Of a stretch of 50,389 bases of DNA, positions 22,222 through 31,487 are shown piece after piece (the first letter of the stretch is position 1; each line of letters starts with the position of its first letter). The notes under the pieces were generated by a model that worked only from the letters and a program-made list of their open reading frames with translations, ran no database searches and was not told the DNA's origin. The position numbers and the translations under genes were made by a program. The stretch covers positions 1 through 50,389 of the forward strand of contig JACNJN010000072.1 of NCBI GenBank assembly GCA_014382535.1, given 5' to 3'. This DNA is from Candidatus Desulfolinea nitratireducens (GTDB taxonomy: Bacteria; Chloroflexota; Anaerolineae; Anaerolineales; Villigracilaceae).

Positions 22222-23448
22222 ATGACAAAAAAAATATGGGGCGGCATTCTTGTCATCCTGATAATAATCAGTTTATTCATTGCGGCGCAGAGTATTGCTA
22301 CTAAAGCAGATTACATCAACAACGATTTCCTTGTCTTCTGGCTCGCTGGCTACTCCAATTGGGTAGACATAGATCCGTATAATGCTTCCGATTGGATTAA
22401 CGCAAGGATCCAATTTGGCTCAGAAAATATTCCGGAGCCAGAATTTCTATATCCCCTTCCTCTCGCCGTATTTCTGGCTCCATTAGGCCTTTTAAATCTA
22501 CATCAGGCTTTCACTATGTGGGTATTTCTATCAGCCTGCCTGATAATTATTTCCATTAGCATCATTCTTCGCTTCGGAAAAACACATCCGCAAATAATTT
22601 ACTTAGCCATCCCCTTTCTCCTGTTCAGCCCTCTATTTCCTCCAACGCTCATCACCCTGTTTCTTGGCCAACTCAGCGCGGTACTCCTGTTATTTGCCAG
22701 CCTTGCAATTTATTTTTGGCAACAGAGGAAATGGTTTTGGGGTGGATTCTTTATCGCATTTTTCACGCTCAAACCCAGTATTGGTCTCCCTCTTCTGGCA
22801 CTGACAACACTTTGGTTACTCAACAAAAAACAATTTAAGGCTATTAGCGGAATTATCTCAGCATCCCTTCTTCTTTTAATTATTGGTCTCATCAAAGATC
22901 CTTTATGGATCTCAAAATATCTGGCAATTGGTAGCAATAAAATATCAAATACTTTTGGCTTTTCTCCTACTATCTGGGGAATTTCTGGCCTGTCGTGTGA
23001 TTTTGACACATCCTGTACAATCATATTCGGTCTTATAGGGATACTTACTTTTCTGGCAATAAATATCTGGTTATTATTCAAATGGAAAGATGCCTCTCTG
23101 TCCCTGGAGTATGGCCAGATTCTTATCGTCAGCCTGCTATCTGCCCCCTATCTTTGGCCATACGATCAACTCCTTCTGTTGATTCCAATATTCCTTGGCC
23201 TGATCACGCTTATTCACCAGGGATTCTCCCCTATAAAAACCATCCTGATTTTTATCCTTATTTCATTTTTTGCAATTGGGCTTGGACTTACTGCAAATAT
23301 CCTCGAACATCCGCATGAAAATCTTTATGTCCTCCTTTCAATCATTGTGTGGGGAATGAATACCTGGATACTCTATCGCGTCAATATTGAAAAGCGTTCA
23401 TCTGCGCATTCGGAAAAATCTGAGATAAATCTCCTCACACGCGGTTAA
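22222..23448 (+). CDS. GT87-like (DUF2029) mannosyltransferase-type membrane protein
   Basis: The protein is 408 aa and highly hydrophobic, with about 9-10 helices. The first extracellular loop has NNDFLVFWLAG and DPYNAS...PEPEFLYPLPLAVFLAP, the acidic-plus-P/Y pattern of DUF2029/GT-C polyprenol-phosphate-mannose-dependent transferases. Its substrate cannot be told. It starts 10 nt after the yjbQ remnant, so it would be co-transcribed with it. Confidence 0.75.
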   Translation: MTKKIWGGILVILIIISLFIAAQSIATKADYINNDFLVFWLAGYSNWVDIDPYNASDWINARIQFGSENIPEPEFLYPLPLAVFLAPLGLLNLHQAFTMWVFLSACLIIISISIILRFGKTHPQIIYLAIPFLLFSPLFPPTLITLFLGQLSAVLLLFASLAIYFWQQRKWFWGGFFIAFFTLKPSIGLPLLALTTLWLLNKKQFKAISGIISASLLLLIIGLIKDPLWISKYLAIGSNKISNTFGFSPTIWGISGLSCDFDTSCTIIFGLIGILTFLAINIWLLFKWKDASLSLEYGQILIVSLLSAPYLWPYDQLLLLIPIFLGLITLIHQGFSPIKTILIFILISFFAIGLGLTANILEHPHENLYVLLSIIVWGMNTWILYRVNIEKRSSAHSEKSEINLLTRG

Positions 23449-23539
23449 GGATTACCTACATTATTTTGTAGTGCAACCTCCGTTAAATTTCTGCGTATAC
23501 CTTTACGCAACCATATTTTTTAAGAATTAGGAGAAACTC

Positions 23540-24871
23540 ATGTCCCACAAAACAAAGTTATTTAGCGCATTTGCCATCTTTATGCTGGTCGCGCTTGCCA
23601 TTGTTCCCACCGCCTCAGCCTTTGAAGGCCGGGAAGGTGACCGGATTGTCATCGAAGCCGACGAAGTTATCGAAGACGATCTCTACGTCGGTGCTGAATC
23701 GCTCGTCGTTGACGGCGTCATCAAAGGCGATCTATACGTTGGTGCGCAGACGGTCATCATCAACGGTACTGTTGAAGGTGATCTCGTTGCATTCGCACAA
23801 AGCGTTACGATCAATGGTACCGTAGGAGACGATATTCGCTCCGGTGCTGCCGCCATTCAACTTGGTCCTGAAGCAAAAATCGGCGACGACCTGCTTTTTG
23901 GCGGTGCAAGTCTCGAAGCGAAAAGCGGAAGCCTCGTCGGCGGGGATATTCTTGTCGGCAGCGCTCAAGTTCTCGTTGCAGGCGATACTGAAGGTGATCT
24001 TATCGCTGGCACCGCTGCATTTGAATTAAGCGGCGGTGTAAACGGAAACGTCAAGGCATATGTCGATATATCCAATAAAGATCAAGGGATGTCTCCAATG
24101 TCCTTTGGTCCCTCTATGAATATCAGCATTCCCTCTGTCACCTCAGGGATCACGATTGCCAAAGATGCCTCCATCGGTGGTGACTTAAGCTATACCTCAT
24201 TTGATGAGATCGTTTTCCCCACCGGTGTTGTTGCTGGAGAAACCCTGCGTGTTGAACCGGAATTTGACAACTATAATTACGAATATGAACGGCCCACGCC
24301 TCCCACCCCTGCACAACTGGTTGGATTTTGGGCACTGAATTTGCTTCGCACGATCATCACCCTGATCGCAATTGGTCTTCTACTCGGCTGGCTTTTCCCG
24401 AATTTTCTTCATGGTGCAGGGCATAAACTGCAAACTCAGACCTGGCCAAGCCTGGGATGGGGTGTGGTCGCCTATGCAGCCTTCTACTTTGCCTTGCTGG
24501 TCATCTTTACAGCGATGGTTATGGGTGCAGTCATCCTCGGCTTCCTCTCTTTGGGTGGACTGAGTGGCACGATCATCATTCTTGGCTTGCTCGCTCTCTT
24601 CACCCTGATCGTTGGCTTCATCCTGACAGTTGCCTATGGAACCAAGATTATCGTCAGCGTCCTGGGCGGCAAGTTGATCCTGGCCCGAGTGCAACCTGAT
24701 CTGGTCAACCACAAAGTATGGCCCCTGGTTGTCGGCGTAGTTATTCTTGCCACAATCATGTCTGTCCCCTTCGCGGGCTGGATGATCAAGCTGATCGTTG
24801 CCCTATTTGGTCTCGGCGCGTTATGGATCTTGGGACGTGAACAATTCAGCAGAGAATCCGTAGTTCAGTAA
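23540..24871 (+). CDS. secreted bactofilin-like protein with C-terminal membrane helices
   Basis: The protein is 443 aa with a signal peptide (about 1-27, ending PTASA). Residues 30-190 form repeated strands of about 10 residues (DDLYVGAESL, GDLYVGAQTV, NGTVEGDLVA, NGTVGDDIRS), a right-handed beta-helix like bactofilin/polymer-forming proteins. A Pro/acidic linker (about 245-260) leads to four or so transmembrane helices (about 265-430). Cytosolic bactofilins lack both the signal and the helices, so this is an extracytoplasmic, membrane-tethered form. AGGAG precedes the ATG by about 7 nt. A terminator follows at 24887. Confidence 0.75.
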   Translation: MSHKTKLFSAFAIFMLVALAIVPTASAFEGREGDRIVIEADEVIEDDLYVGAESLVVDGVIKGDLYVGAQTVIINGTVEGDLVAFAQSVTINGTVGDDIRSGAAAIQLGPEAKIGDDLLFGGASLEAKSGSLVGGDILVGSAQVLVAGDTEGDLIAGTAAFELSGGVNGNVKAYVDISNKDQGMSPMSFGPSMNISIPSVTSGITIAKDASIGGDLSYTSFDEIVFPTGVVAGETLRVEPEFDNYNYEYERPTPPTPAQLVGFWALNLLRTIITLIAIGLLLGWLFPNFLHGAGHKLQTQTWPSLGWGVVAYAAFYFALLVIFTAMVMGAVILGFLSLGGLSGTIIILGLLALFTLIVGFILTVAYGTKIIVSVLGGKLILARVQPDLVNHKVWPLVVGVVILATIMSVPFAGWMIKLIVALFGLGALWILGREQFSRESVVQ

Positions 24872-24886
24872 CCCAACTCTATTTAC

Positions 24887-24923
24887 AAAAAAGGACGAGA
24901 GCAAAAAACTCTCGTCCTTTTTT
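24887..24923. terminator. bidirectional intrinsic terminator
   Basis: The 15-nt arms AAAAAAGGACGAGAG and CTCTCGTCCTTTTTT are separated by 7 nt. It serves the bactofilin-like gene and the convergent lipoprotein gene. Confidence 0.92.
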
Positions 24924-24941
24924 GATGAAAATATCTTACAC

Positions 24942-25565
24942 CTAGGAACAGTTGCGAGTGAAGACGATCTCTTTGGTAATCTTTTCACTACGTCCAATCA
25001 CATCATGATATTTATTGACGGCAACAAACTGGTAATCAAGCCAACCTTTCTCATAGCGCCAATCAGGGTTAATATCAACTGCTTTCAAAACGTAACTGTA
25101 ATTATTGCCATCCCTCTCCATCACAGCGGCATTCTTCCATCCAGTGACTGAACCAGAAGGATATTCTTGCATACGAATATACAAATTAGCTTCAACTATA
25201 TATGGATCTATCGCGGTCACATTAAAAGTGATCTCGGTTGGCAAACAGTTCAACGACAAAGTATCAGATAAACGGGTGATATCGGTAAACACAAGCCCAC
25301 CAACATTAGATTGTGGAGCAACACTGGGAGGGATTTCTGTCGGTTCAACCGTTGGCTCTTCCTGTACTTGTGTAGAAGTCGGAAGAGGGGGTTCTGTCGG
25401 AATAGCAGTTGCCAATGGTGGAGGCGCAGGTTGTGTAACTTCCACGGGCACAATTACAGTGACAATAACCGGCGGAGGGGCTGTCGGCGGAGCAACCGGA
25501 ACGGCGTTACAAGCTGTCAAAGCAAAAGCTAAAAAAATAAAAAGCATGATTGGGTTTTTCTTCAT
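24942..25565 (-). CDS. lipoprotein with Pro/Thr-rich linker
   Basis: I use the ATG at 25565, with AAGGAG 7 nt upstream, giving 207 aa. It has a signal peptide with lipobox LTAC (Cys19), then about 70 residues of low-complexity Pro, Thr and Glu typical of surface spacers in Chloroflexota, then a domain of about 110 residues with two cysteines (SLNCLPTEITF and the C-terminal RNCS), probably Ig-like. The function is unknown. Confidence 0.75.
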   Translation of the reverse strand: MKKNPIMLFIFLAFALTACNAVPVAPPTAPPPVIVTVIVPVEVTQPAPPPLATAIPTEPPLPTSTQVQEEPTVEPTEIPPSVAPQSNVGGLVFTDITRLSDTLSLNCLPTEITFNVTAIDPYIVEANLYIRMQEYPSGSVTGWKNAAVMERDGNNYSYVLKAVDINPDWRYEKGWLDYQFVAVNKYHDVIGRSEKITKEIVFTRNCS

Positions 25566-26397
25566 AATAATTCTCCTTTGCAAATTTACCGACATTCTAA
25601 AAGCAATGTAGCCCTTTTTCTATCTACCCATTTGTAGTTTCTTCATTTCGTTCTCCTTAGTATTTTTTTCTATGCTAAGTATATCGGCGAGAGTAATATT
25701 TTATTATCACCCAATAGTCACAACTTTATGTTATTTTGCGACCCACTGCGACCTATCGGTGCCTAATAGAGAACCAAGGAAGGAAGACTGAGACATGTCT
25801 GCGACCGAGAGTGCCTAATTTGGTGAGTATACAAAACCAATTAGATGAGTTGGATATTTCGGATATTGTTGTTTGTACAGTTGTCGTTTATTGAAAGAAA
25901 AGGCAAAAATCTTGACCGCTTTCCTGAGAGCTTTCTCACATCGAGAAAAACAACGTGATTTTCTTGCTAAACATGCCAGCTAATATCGTAACTCGGTATT
26001 AGCTCCTTTATATGAAGAGAATTATGTAGATTCTGTTTCATCGGGAACAGAAGCCTCTGGAAGTTCTTCTGCATAAGCATTATCCCAATTGATAACGCTC
26101 TGATGATAAACTGACGGTATGCGACCGATACGTCAAAAAAATAAGACCATCAACATACAATAGGATGGCTTTTTTGCGAAGACTTTCTGAATAGACGCGA
26201 GATTTAGGCTCTCGGGTATATCTTTTTTCGCAATGCTGGCACTTAAACGTTGGCTTTTCGCATTCGTGAACTCTATCTTGTGTTGGAGGATTCTTTCTCC
26301 GCAGTTTGGACAATTCATAATCTCTTTTGTATCTCATAAACACTTACTACTTTAGCCCCCCCACGTAGGCTATCTATTGTGGACAATCCTTGTCTGT
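25566..26397. other. intergenic stretch with degraded coding remnants
   Basis: No intact gene is seen in these 830 bp. Short pieces look protein-like but are split by stops: on the plus strand about 25885-25983 (LRAFSHREKQRDFLAKHAS) and about 26004-26076 (LYEENYVDSVSSGTEASG). The minus strand carries the IS1-type fragment at 26080-26318. The direct half-repeat cgacc...gtgcctaa occurs twice around 25750 and 25810. Confidence 0.5.
26080..26318 (-). pseudogene. IS1-type transposase N-terminal remnant, frameshifted
   Basis: One frame starts MNCPNCGERILQHKIEFTN, the first CxxC of an InsA zinc ribbon. The match continues in another frame as FKCQHCEKRYTREP and RKKAILLYVDG, the second CxxC and the following helix. 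The rest of the element is missing or decayed. It indicates past insertion-sequence activity here. Confidence 0.6.
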
Positions 26398-26403
26398 TAT
26401 AAT
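26398..26403 (+). promoter_or_regulatory. -10 TATAAT giving a leaderless start
   Basis: A perfect TATAAT ends 7 nt before the ATG at 26411, so the transcript would begin at the start codon. No clear -35 is seen and there is no ribosome site. Confidence 0.55.
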
Positions 26404-26410
26404 TTCGCGC

Positions 26411-28366
26411 ATGTTAACCCCTCAACAAATTGAAGCCCGCCTCGAGCGGGTACTCTTAACGGTACAAAAGCCCGGTCGCTATGTGGGCGGTGAGTTCAAT
26501 GCAGTCCATAAAGATTGGGACTCAATTCAGACCAAAGTCGCTTTTCTCTTCCCGGACATTTACGATCTCGGCGTCTCCAACGTGGGTCTTAAAATTCTTT
26601 ACGACCAGATCAACCAACGTGATGATGCCCTGGCCGAGCGTGCTTATCTTCCCTGGCTTGATTTTGAAGAAATCATGCGTGCCAACGAGATACCCCTCTA
26701 TGCGCTGGAATCAAAACATCCGCTGATCGATTTCGATATCATCGGGATCAGCATCCCCTACGAGACTCTCTACACCAACACCCTGAACGCCCTTGACCTG
26801 GCCGGGATTCCGGTTAAAAGCGCAGCTCGCGGTCCCGAGCATCCCCTCATCATCGCCGGCGGACATACCTGCACAAATCCCGAGCCGATGCACGCCTTTA
26901 TCGACGCTTATGTTGTCGGCGAAGGGGAGGAGGTCATTCACGATATTGTGGACACCGTTCAGGCGTATTCCCGTTTTCCCGTTGACTCGTCCCAACAGCA
27001 TAACGGTAAAACGGTAAAACGGGAAAGCCTCCTAAAAGCCCTCGCCCAAATCCCCGGCGTCTATGTCCCCTCGCTTTATAAAGTCAACTATATGGATGAT
27101 GGCACCATCGCCGAAACCATCCCCCTTGTCGAAGAAGCTCCAGCGAGAGTTTTGAAACGCATCGTTGCCAAACTGCCACCTCCGCCAACGGATTTCATCG
27201 TCCCGAATATAAAAATCGTCCATAACCGCGCAACTGTCGAGGTGATGCGCGGATGCACGCGCGGGTGCAGATTCTGCCATGCGGGGTTCACCACGCGTCC
27301 AGTCCGCGAACGAAGCGTTGAAGAGGTGCTGGATGCCGCAGAAAAAGCGATTGCTTCCACCGGTTTTGAAGAGGTCTCCTTCCTCTCCCTTTCCTCCTCC
27401 GATTACACTGGCATCGCCGAATTGGTCGAAGCCGTAAGCGAACGTTTTCCCGATGAAAAAATGAGCATCTCGCTGCCCTCGCTGCGGGTCGAATCAGTTT
27501 CCGTCGACCTGATGGAGGGGCTGAAAAAACATCGCACTGCGGGATTTACCCTCGCTCCCGAAGCCGCCACAGAACGGATGCGGAAGATCATCAACAAATT
27601 CATCACCGATGAACAATTACTTGATACTGCCCGCGAGATTTACAGCCGTGGTTGGACGACGATCAAACTCTATTTCATGATCGGGCATCCCTCTGAAACT
27701 CTCGAAGACGTGCAGGCAATTATCGATCTGAGCAATAAAGTTCTGGCTGAGGGGCGCAAGGCGATCGGAGGAAAGGCAAAGCTCAATCTCGGCGTGGGGA
27801 CCTTCGTGCCGAAGCCGCAGACCTCCTTCCAGTGGGTTTCAGTGGATAATTTTGAGCAAATAAACACTAAGCAGAATTTGCTCAAAAAAGAACTTGGGCG
27901 TGGCATCAAACTCGCGTGGACTGACCCCGAAGATACGATAATCGAAGCTTTTCTTTCGCGTGGAGACCGCCGCCTCGCCGATGTGATTTATACTGCCTGG
28001 AAAAATGGTGCAAAATTCGACGCCTGGGGCGACCAGCGCCGCTATGATATTTGGATGGATGCCTTTGCAGAACATAACCTTGACCCCACATTTTACACGC
28101 ATCGCCAACGGCGTGTAGATGAAATCTTCCCCTGGGAGCATATTTCTACGGCTGTGCATAAAAAATTCATCTTCGAGGATTACCGTCAATCGCTCGAAGG
28201 TCTAATTCGGGTTGATTGCCGAGAACAATGCTTTGCCTGTGGCATTCTGCCGATCTTCAAGGATCTGCGCCGTGAAAATCCCGGCGATATCTGGATGTGC
28301 CCAGAAGTGAAAAGCAGAAAACCAAAAACAGCCATGCAACCTGATGAATTGATCACGATCAACTAA
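26411..28366 (+). CDS. radical SAM protein, rSAM_fuse (TIGR03960) type
   Basis: The protein is 651 aa from the ATG at 26411. The N-terminal half looks like a B12-binding-type Rossmann domain (IIGISIPYETLYTN, PLIIAGGHTCTNPEP). The radical SAM core has C282-x3-C286-x2-C289 (CTRGCRFCHAG), and the later part follows the TIM-barrel pattern (GWTTIKLYFMIGHPSETLEDV). A Cys-containing C-terminal region (REQCFACGI and WMCPEVKSR) is typical of the family. In many bacteria the partner domain is fused at the C-terminus, whereas here it is the next gene, 2 nt away. The substrate is unknown. Confidence 0.88.
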   Translation: MLTPQQIEARLERVLLTVQKPGRYVGGEFNAVHKDWDSIQTKVAFLFPDIYDLGVSNVGLKILYDQINQRDDALAERAYLPWLDFEEIMRANEIPLYALESKHPLIDFDIIGISIPYETLYTNTLNALDLAGIPVKSAARGPEHPLIIAGGHTCTNPEPMHAFIDAYVVGEGEEVIHDIVDTVQAYSRFPVDSSQQHNGKTVKRESLLKALAQIPGVYVPSLYKVNYMDDGTIAETIPLVEEAPARVLKRIVAKLPPPPTDFIVPNIKIVHNRATVEVMRGCTRGCRFCHAGFTTRPVRERSVEEVLDAAEKAIASTGFEEVSFLSLSSSDYTGIAELVEAVSERFPDEKMSISLPSLRVESVSVDLMEGLKKHRTAGFTLAPEAATERMRKIINKFITDEQLLDTAREIYSRGWTTIKLYFMIGHPSETLEDVQAIIDLSNKVLAEGRKAIGGKAKLNLGVGTFVPKPQTSFQWVSVDNFEQINTKQNLLKKELGRGIKLAWTDPEDTIIEAFLSRGDRRLADVIYTAWKNGAKFDAWGDQRRYDIWMDAFAEHNLDPTFYTHRQRRVDEIFPWEHISTAVHKKFIFEDYRQSLEGLIRVDCREQCFACGILPIFKDLRRENPGDIWMCPEVKSRKPKTAMQPDELITIN

Positions 28367-28368
28367 AT

Positions 28369-29070
28369 ATGAAGAACGATCAACAACCCATCAATAAAAG
28401 ATTAAGGATTTCCTTCTCCAAAGAAGGCCCGTTGCGTTTTATCGGTCATCTCGACCTGCACCATATCTGGCAGCGGAGTATCCGTCGTGCCGGACTGCCC
28501 CTTGTTTATAGCCAGGGATTTCACCCTCAGCCCAAAATACAGCTTGCATCCGCTTTGGCGCTGGGGTTTTCTAGCCGCGCCGAGGTTGTGGACATTTGGA
28601 TTGAAGAGAATAGAATTCAGACTTCAGACATAGGAGAAAAACTACAATCTGCTGTTCCTGAGGGAATTGCGATACTTGATGTGCAGGAAGTGGAATTGGG
28701 CAGCCCTGCCCTCCAAACCCAAATAGTATCGTCTGAATACGAAGTGACTTTATTGGATGAAAATCCCGCTTCGCTCATAAACGAGAAACTTGCCACCCTT
28801 ATGGAGGCAGAATCCATTCTGAGACCCAAGCGCGTTAAACACAAAAAACGCAAACACTTCACCAGCGCTCCTCCAACCTACGATCTGCGTCCTTTAATTT
28901 TGAAATTAGTAAAATTACCACCTGGCAAAGAAGATAACGCTATCCGTCTTTTTATGCACCTCTCTGCCCGCGAAGGCGCGACCGGCCGCCCAGACGAGGT
29001 TCTCGCAGAATTGGGCATTCCTGTCGAGGATGTACGCGTTGAACGAACAAAGTTGATCTTTTCTGAGTAA
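28369..29070 (+). CDS. radical SAM-linked protein (DUF2344, TIGR03936)
   Basis: The protein is 233 aa and starts 2 nt after the radical SAM gene. It shows the family opening RLRISFSKEGPLRFIGHLDLHHIWQRSIRRA, then YSQGFHPQPKIQLASALALG, with the usual alpha/beta layout, and ends about 20 residues after ERTKLIF. It is the partner normally fused to TIGR03960 proteins, so the two must act together. Confidence 0.88.
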   Translation: MKNDQQPINKRLRISFSKEGPLRFIGHLDLHHIWQRSIRRAGLPLVYSQGFHPQPKIQLASALALGFSSRAEVVDIWIEENRIQTSDIGEKLQSAVPEGIAILDVQEVELGSPALQTQIVSSEYEVTLLDENPASLINEKLATLMEAESILRPKRVKHKKRKHFTSAPPTYDLRPLILKLVKLPPGKEDNAIRLFMHLSAREGATGRPDEVLAELGIPVEDVRVERTKLIFSE

Positions 29071-29113
29071 GGGGTTCCGCTCAGAATGATATGGTCTCTA
29101 ATAAAGGCACAAC

Positions 29114-29202
29114 AAGGAGAACCAATGCGATCTTTCTATATTTGGGGGTAAAATAAGGTAGGAAACTGCAAAACTCACAGCGAAAAGACCATTGGAGGTC
29201 TT
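29114..29202 (+). promoter_or_regulatory. leader with a 9-codon mini-ORF and an RBS-masking hairpin
   Basis: AAGGAG (29114-29119) precedes a tiny ORF at 29125-29151 (MRSFYIWG). About 30 nt on, AAGACC (29185-29190) pairs with GGTCTT (29197-29202). The loop and 3' arm hold the GGAGG (29194-29198) of the following GTG-started gene. Confidence 0.35.
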
Positions 29203-30192
29203 GTGCCCTTTCTAACATCCTTGTTTTTCGGCTTTGTGCCCATGTTTTTTTTCGCCTATATCCTCTATTGGACAGACCGCTATGAGAGAGAACCCAAAAT
29301 TCTCCTTGTAGCGGTCTTTTTTTGGGGGGTCGCGATCGCTGCGGGCGGAGCCTTTATCATCAATACTGTGTTGGGGATGGGCGTTTATATTTTCACAGGG
29401 TCAGAAACCGCTTCCGATCTGACGACGGGATCCATTATTGCACCCATTGTCGAGGAGGCGCTCAAAGGCCTCGCAGTGCTGATCGTTTTCCTCGTCTTTC
29501 GCAAAGAATTTGACTCCATTCTGGACGGGATCGTCTATGCGGGCATCGCCGCCCTGGGGTTCGCTGCTACTGAAAACACTCACTATATTTATAACCTGGG
29601 CTACCTCGAAAGCGGCTGGGAAGGACTCTGGTTCCTCGTTTTCGTGCGTGTGATCCTCGTCGGCTGGCAGCATCCTTTTTACACCGCCTTCACAGGAATT
29701 GGCCTGGCCATCACTCGGCTGCAGCGCTCTGGTTGTATCAGATATCTTGCGCCTCTGATCGGGATCAGTATTGCCATGTTCACGCATGCTTTTCATAATA
29801 CAATGGCTTCTTTTCTGACCGGCACGTCTGGACTTGCAATTGGCACCTTCATGGACTGGACAGGTTGGTTCTTCATGTTCCTGTTCATTCTTTGGGCGGT
29901 CGCCAGTGAGCGCAAACTGCTTATGATCCATCTTAAAGAAGAGGTTTCGCTGGGATTAATAACCGCCACACAATATCACACTGCCACTTCCACCTGGAAA
30001 CAAACTTCAGCTCGTTTTCAGGCATTCTTCAATGGCCGCTATCCTGCAACACAGCGCTTCTATCAAATATGTGGAGAGCTGGCTCACAAGAAACATCAAT
30101 ACCACACTCTGGGCAATGAAAAAGAGAATGTGGAGATCATCAAAAAATATCGTGCTGAGTTGAAAACTCTACGGGAAAAAGCTGAAGCTTAA
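29203..30192 (+). CDS. PrsW-family membrane protease
   Basis: The protein is 329 aa from the GTG at 29203, with GGAGG 4 nt upstream. About eight helices carry the PrsW motifs: PIVEEALKG (EExxK), ATENTHYI, GWQHPFYTAFTG and FTHAFHN, i.e. the Glu and His residues of the CPBP/PrsW intramembrane metalloprotease site. The N-terminal YEREP loop is also typical. The C-terminal 80 residues are cytoplasmic and coiled. In Bacillus PrsW cleaves an anti-sigma factor, but no such gene is nearby, so its substrate is open. Confidence 0.85.
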   Translation: MPFLTSLFFGFVPMFFFAYILYWTDRYEREPKILLVAVFFWGVAIAAGGAFIINTVLGMGVYIFTGSETASDLTTGSIIAPIVEEALKGLAVLIVFLVFRKEFDSILDGIVYAGIAALGFAATENTHYIYNLGYLESGWEGLWFLVFVRVILVGWQHPFYTAFTGIGLAITRLQRSGCIRYLAPLIGISIAMFTHAFHNTMASFLTGTSGLAIGTFMDWTGWFFMFLFILWAVASERKLLMIHLKEEVSLGLITATQYHTATSTWKQTSARFQAFFNGRYPATQRFYQICGELAHKKHQYHTLGNEKENVEIIKKYRAELKTLREKAEA

Positions 30193-30260
30193 ACCATGTT
30201 CTCAACCCTCTCAAGATCAATAAGAGAAGAGTCTTTTCGTGGTAAAATCGCCTTCGCATT

Positions 30261-30332
30261 GCCCCCATAGCTCAGTGGATAGAGCGCTACCCTCCGGAGG
30301 TAGAAGCCTGCGTTCGAGTCGCAGTGGGGGTA
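30261..30332 (+). tRNA. trnR: tRNA-Arg (anticodon CCG)
   Basis: The acceptor arm GCCCCCA pairs with TGGGGGT (G-T at 1-72), the D arm is gctcagtggatagagc, the anticodon arm ctacc-ctCCGga-ggtag gives CCG, and the T arm has gTTCGAgtc. CCA is not encoded directly after the discriminator; cacca follows. The element edge is not at this tRNA. Confidence 0.92.
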
Positions 30333-30335
30333 CAC

Positions 30336-30375
30336 CAACCCCGCTCCATACCTTTTTGGAGTAGGGTTTTTTCTT
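30336..30375 (+). terminator. terminator after tRNA-Arg
   Basis: ACCCCGCTCC...GGAGTAGGGT forms an imperfect stem followed by TTTTTT. Confidence 0.7.
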
Positions 30376-30404
30376 TCCAATCCAATTAAAAAAACTAAGT
30401 ACAC

Positions 30405-30410
30405 TATAAT
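30405..30410 (+). promoter_or_regulatory. -10 TATAAT giving a leaderless start
   Basis: TATAAT ends 6 nt before the ATG at 30417, again with no ribosome site. Confidence 0.5.
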
Positions 30411-30416
30411 TTATTG

Positions 30417-31331
30417 ATGAAAAACATTGAAAAAACTGAATTGAGTATCCATTCTATCGGGAATAGAGCAATGGATATACTTTCAGTTGAGAAAATCGCT
30501 GAAATACTTGGTATTACCTCGAAGGGGATTTTTATAAAATTTGAAAACAATAAAATGGTTTTCTTATCCTTCGAAGACTATCGGGGGCCATTGACCGCTA
30601 ATCTGTCCGGGGATTTTCGCCATTTTACACGCTTATCTAGAGGTGGAAAAGTTACATTTTTCCGAGAGGCGATACTATTTCCAGATTCTAAAATAAGTAT
30701 TTCAACATCGAATTCAAAAGTATGGAAGCCATCCAAACCAACAGAATCATCTATAAACCCTGAAGATCGTTTAGGCCTAATTCGTGGCTTGGCTTTAGAT
30801 ATTTATCAATCTAAAAAAGGGGAAGGGCTCAGCGAGATGCTCCCAGCAATGGTTGGTTTTTCTCCAGAAAATGCAAAGGGAAACACTCAATATCAAGGCT
30901 TCAATGCGAAAATTGAAGAAATAAGAAATCAAATTGCAGTGGGTAATCTGCTACCCCTATCCCAAACTATCCAATCATTTCTTGGGTTGGGAGGTGGCCT
31001 AACCCCTTCGGGCGATGATTTCGTTATCGGACTGCTCCTCAGTATTAATCGCTGGAGTACCATTTTCCATCAAATAAAAAATCTGGCAACCTTTAACAAA
31101 GAAATAGTTGAGGCAGCCTATAAGCATACAACTACCCTAAGTGCGAATCTTATAGAATGTGCGGCTTTGGGATCGGCTGACGAACGTCTGATCCAGGCGG
31201 TTGACCACCTTGCCACTGGAAAATATCACCTTGATGAGGTAATCCCCGGGTTGATCAGCTGGGGTAATTCTTCGGGGGTTGATGCTTTAGTCGGGATGAT
31301 GACCGCCTTTTTACCACTTGATCAGTCCTGA
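30417..31331 (+). CDS. DUF2877 (AllH-like) protein
   Basis: The protein is 304 aa from the ATG at 30417. The C-terminal domain has the family motif LGLGGGLTPSGDDFVIGLLL and a later WGNSSGVDALVGMM. DUF2877 includes AllH-type proteins linked to oxamate/ureide or carbamoyl-transfer operons, but no such enzymes are near here. It stands alone between the tRNA and the two-component system. The function is not assigned. Confidence 0.75.
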   Translation: MKNIEKTELSIHSIGNRAMDILSVEKIAEILGITSKGIFIKFENNKMVFLSFEDYRGPLTANLSGDFRHFTRLSRGGKVTFFREAILFPDSKISISTSNSKVWKPSKPTESSINPEDRLGLIRGLALDIYQSKKGEGLSEMLPAMVGFSPENAKGNTQYQGFNAKIEEIRNQIAVGNLLPLSQTIQSFLGLGGGLTPSGDDFVIGLLLSINRWSTIFHQIKNLATFNKEIVEAAYKHTTTLSANLIECAALGSADERLIQAVDHLATGKYHLDEVIPGLISWGNSSGVDALVGMMTAFLPLDQS

Positions 31332-31487
31332 TGCATACTCATGGCTTAGCCTCGACTATAATTATCAAAAGCTGTACAGGATCTTGGAAAATCCACCAAA
31401 TTCTTTTAACCAAGCTCCGATTTTAAAATCCCGCATGCAGAAAATGGTATCGTTTTCTGCAATGAAGTAAAATATCAGTATATTTTT

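Noticed and set aside
30261-30332. tRNA-Arg as attachment site of the module
   Set aside because: It lies 9 kb from the module edge and no partial repeat of the tRNA was seen near 0.8 or 21.3 kb.
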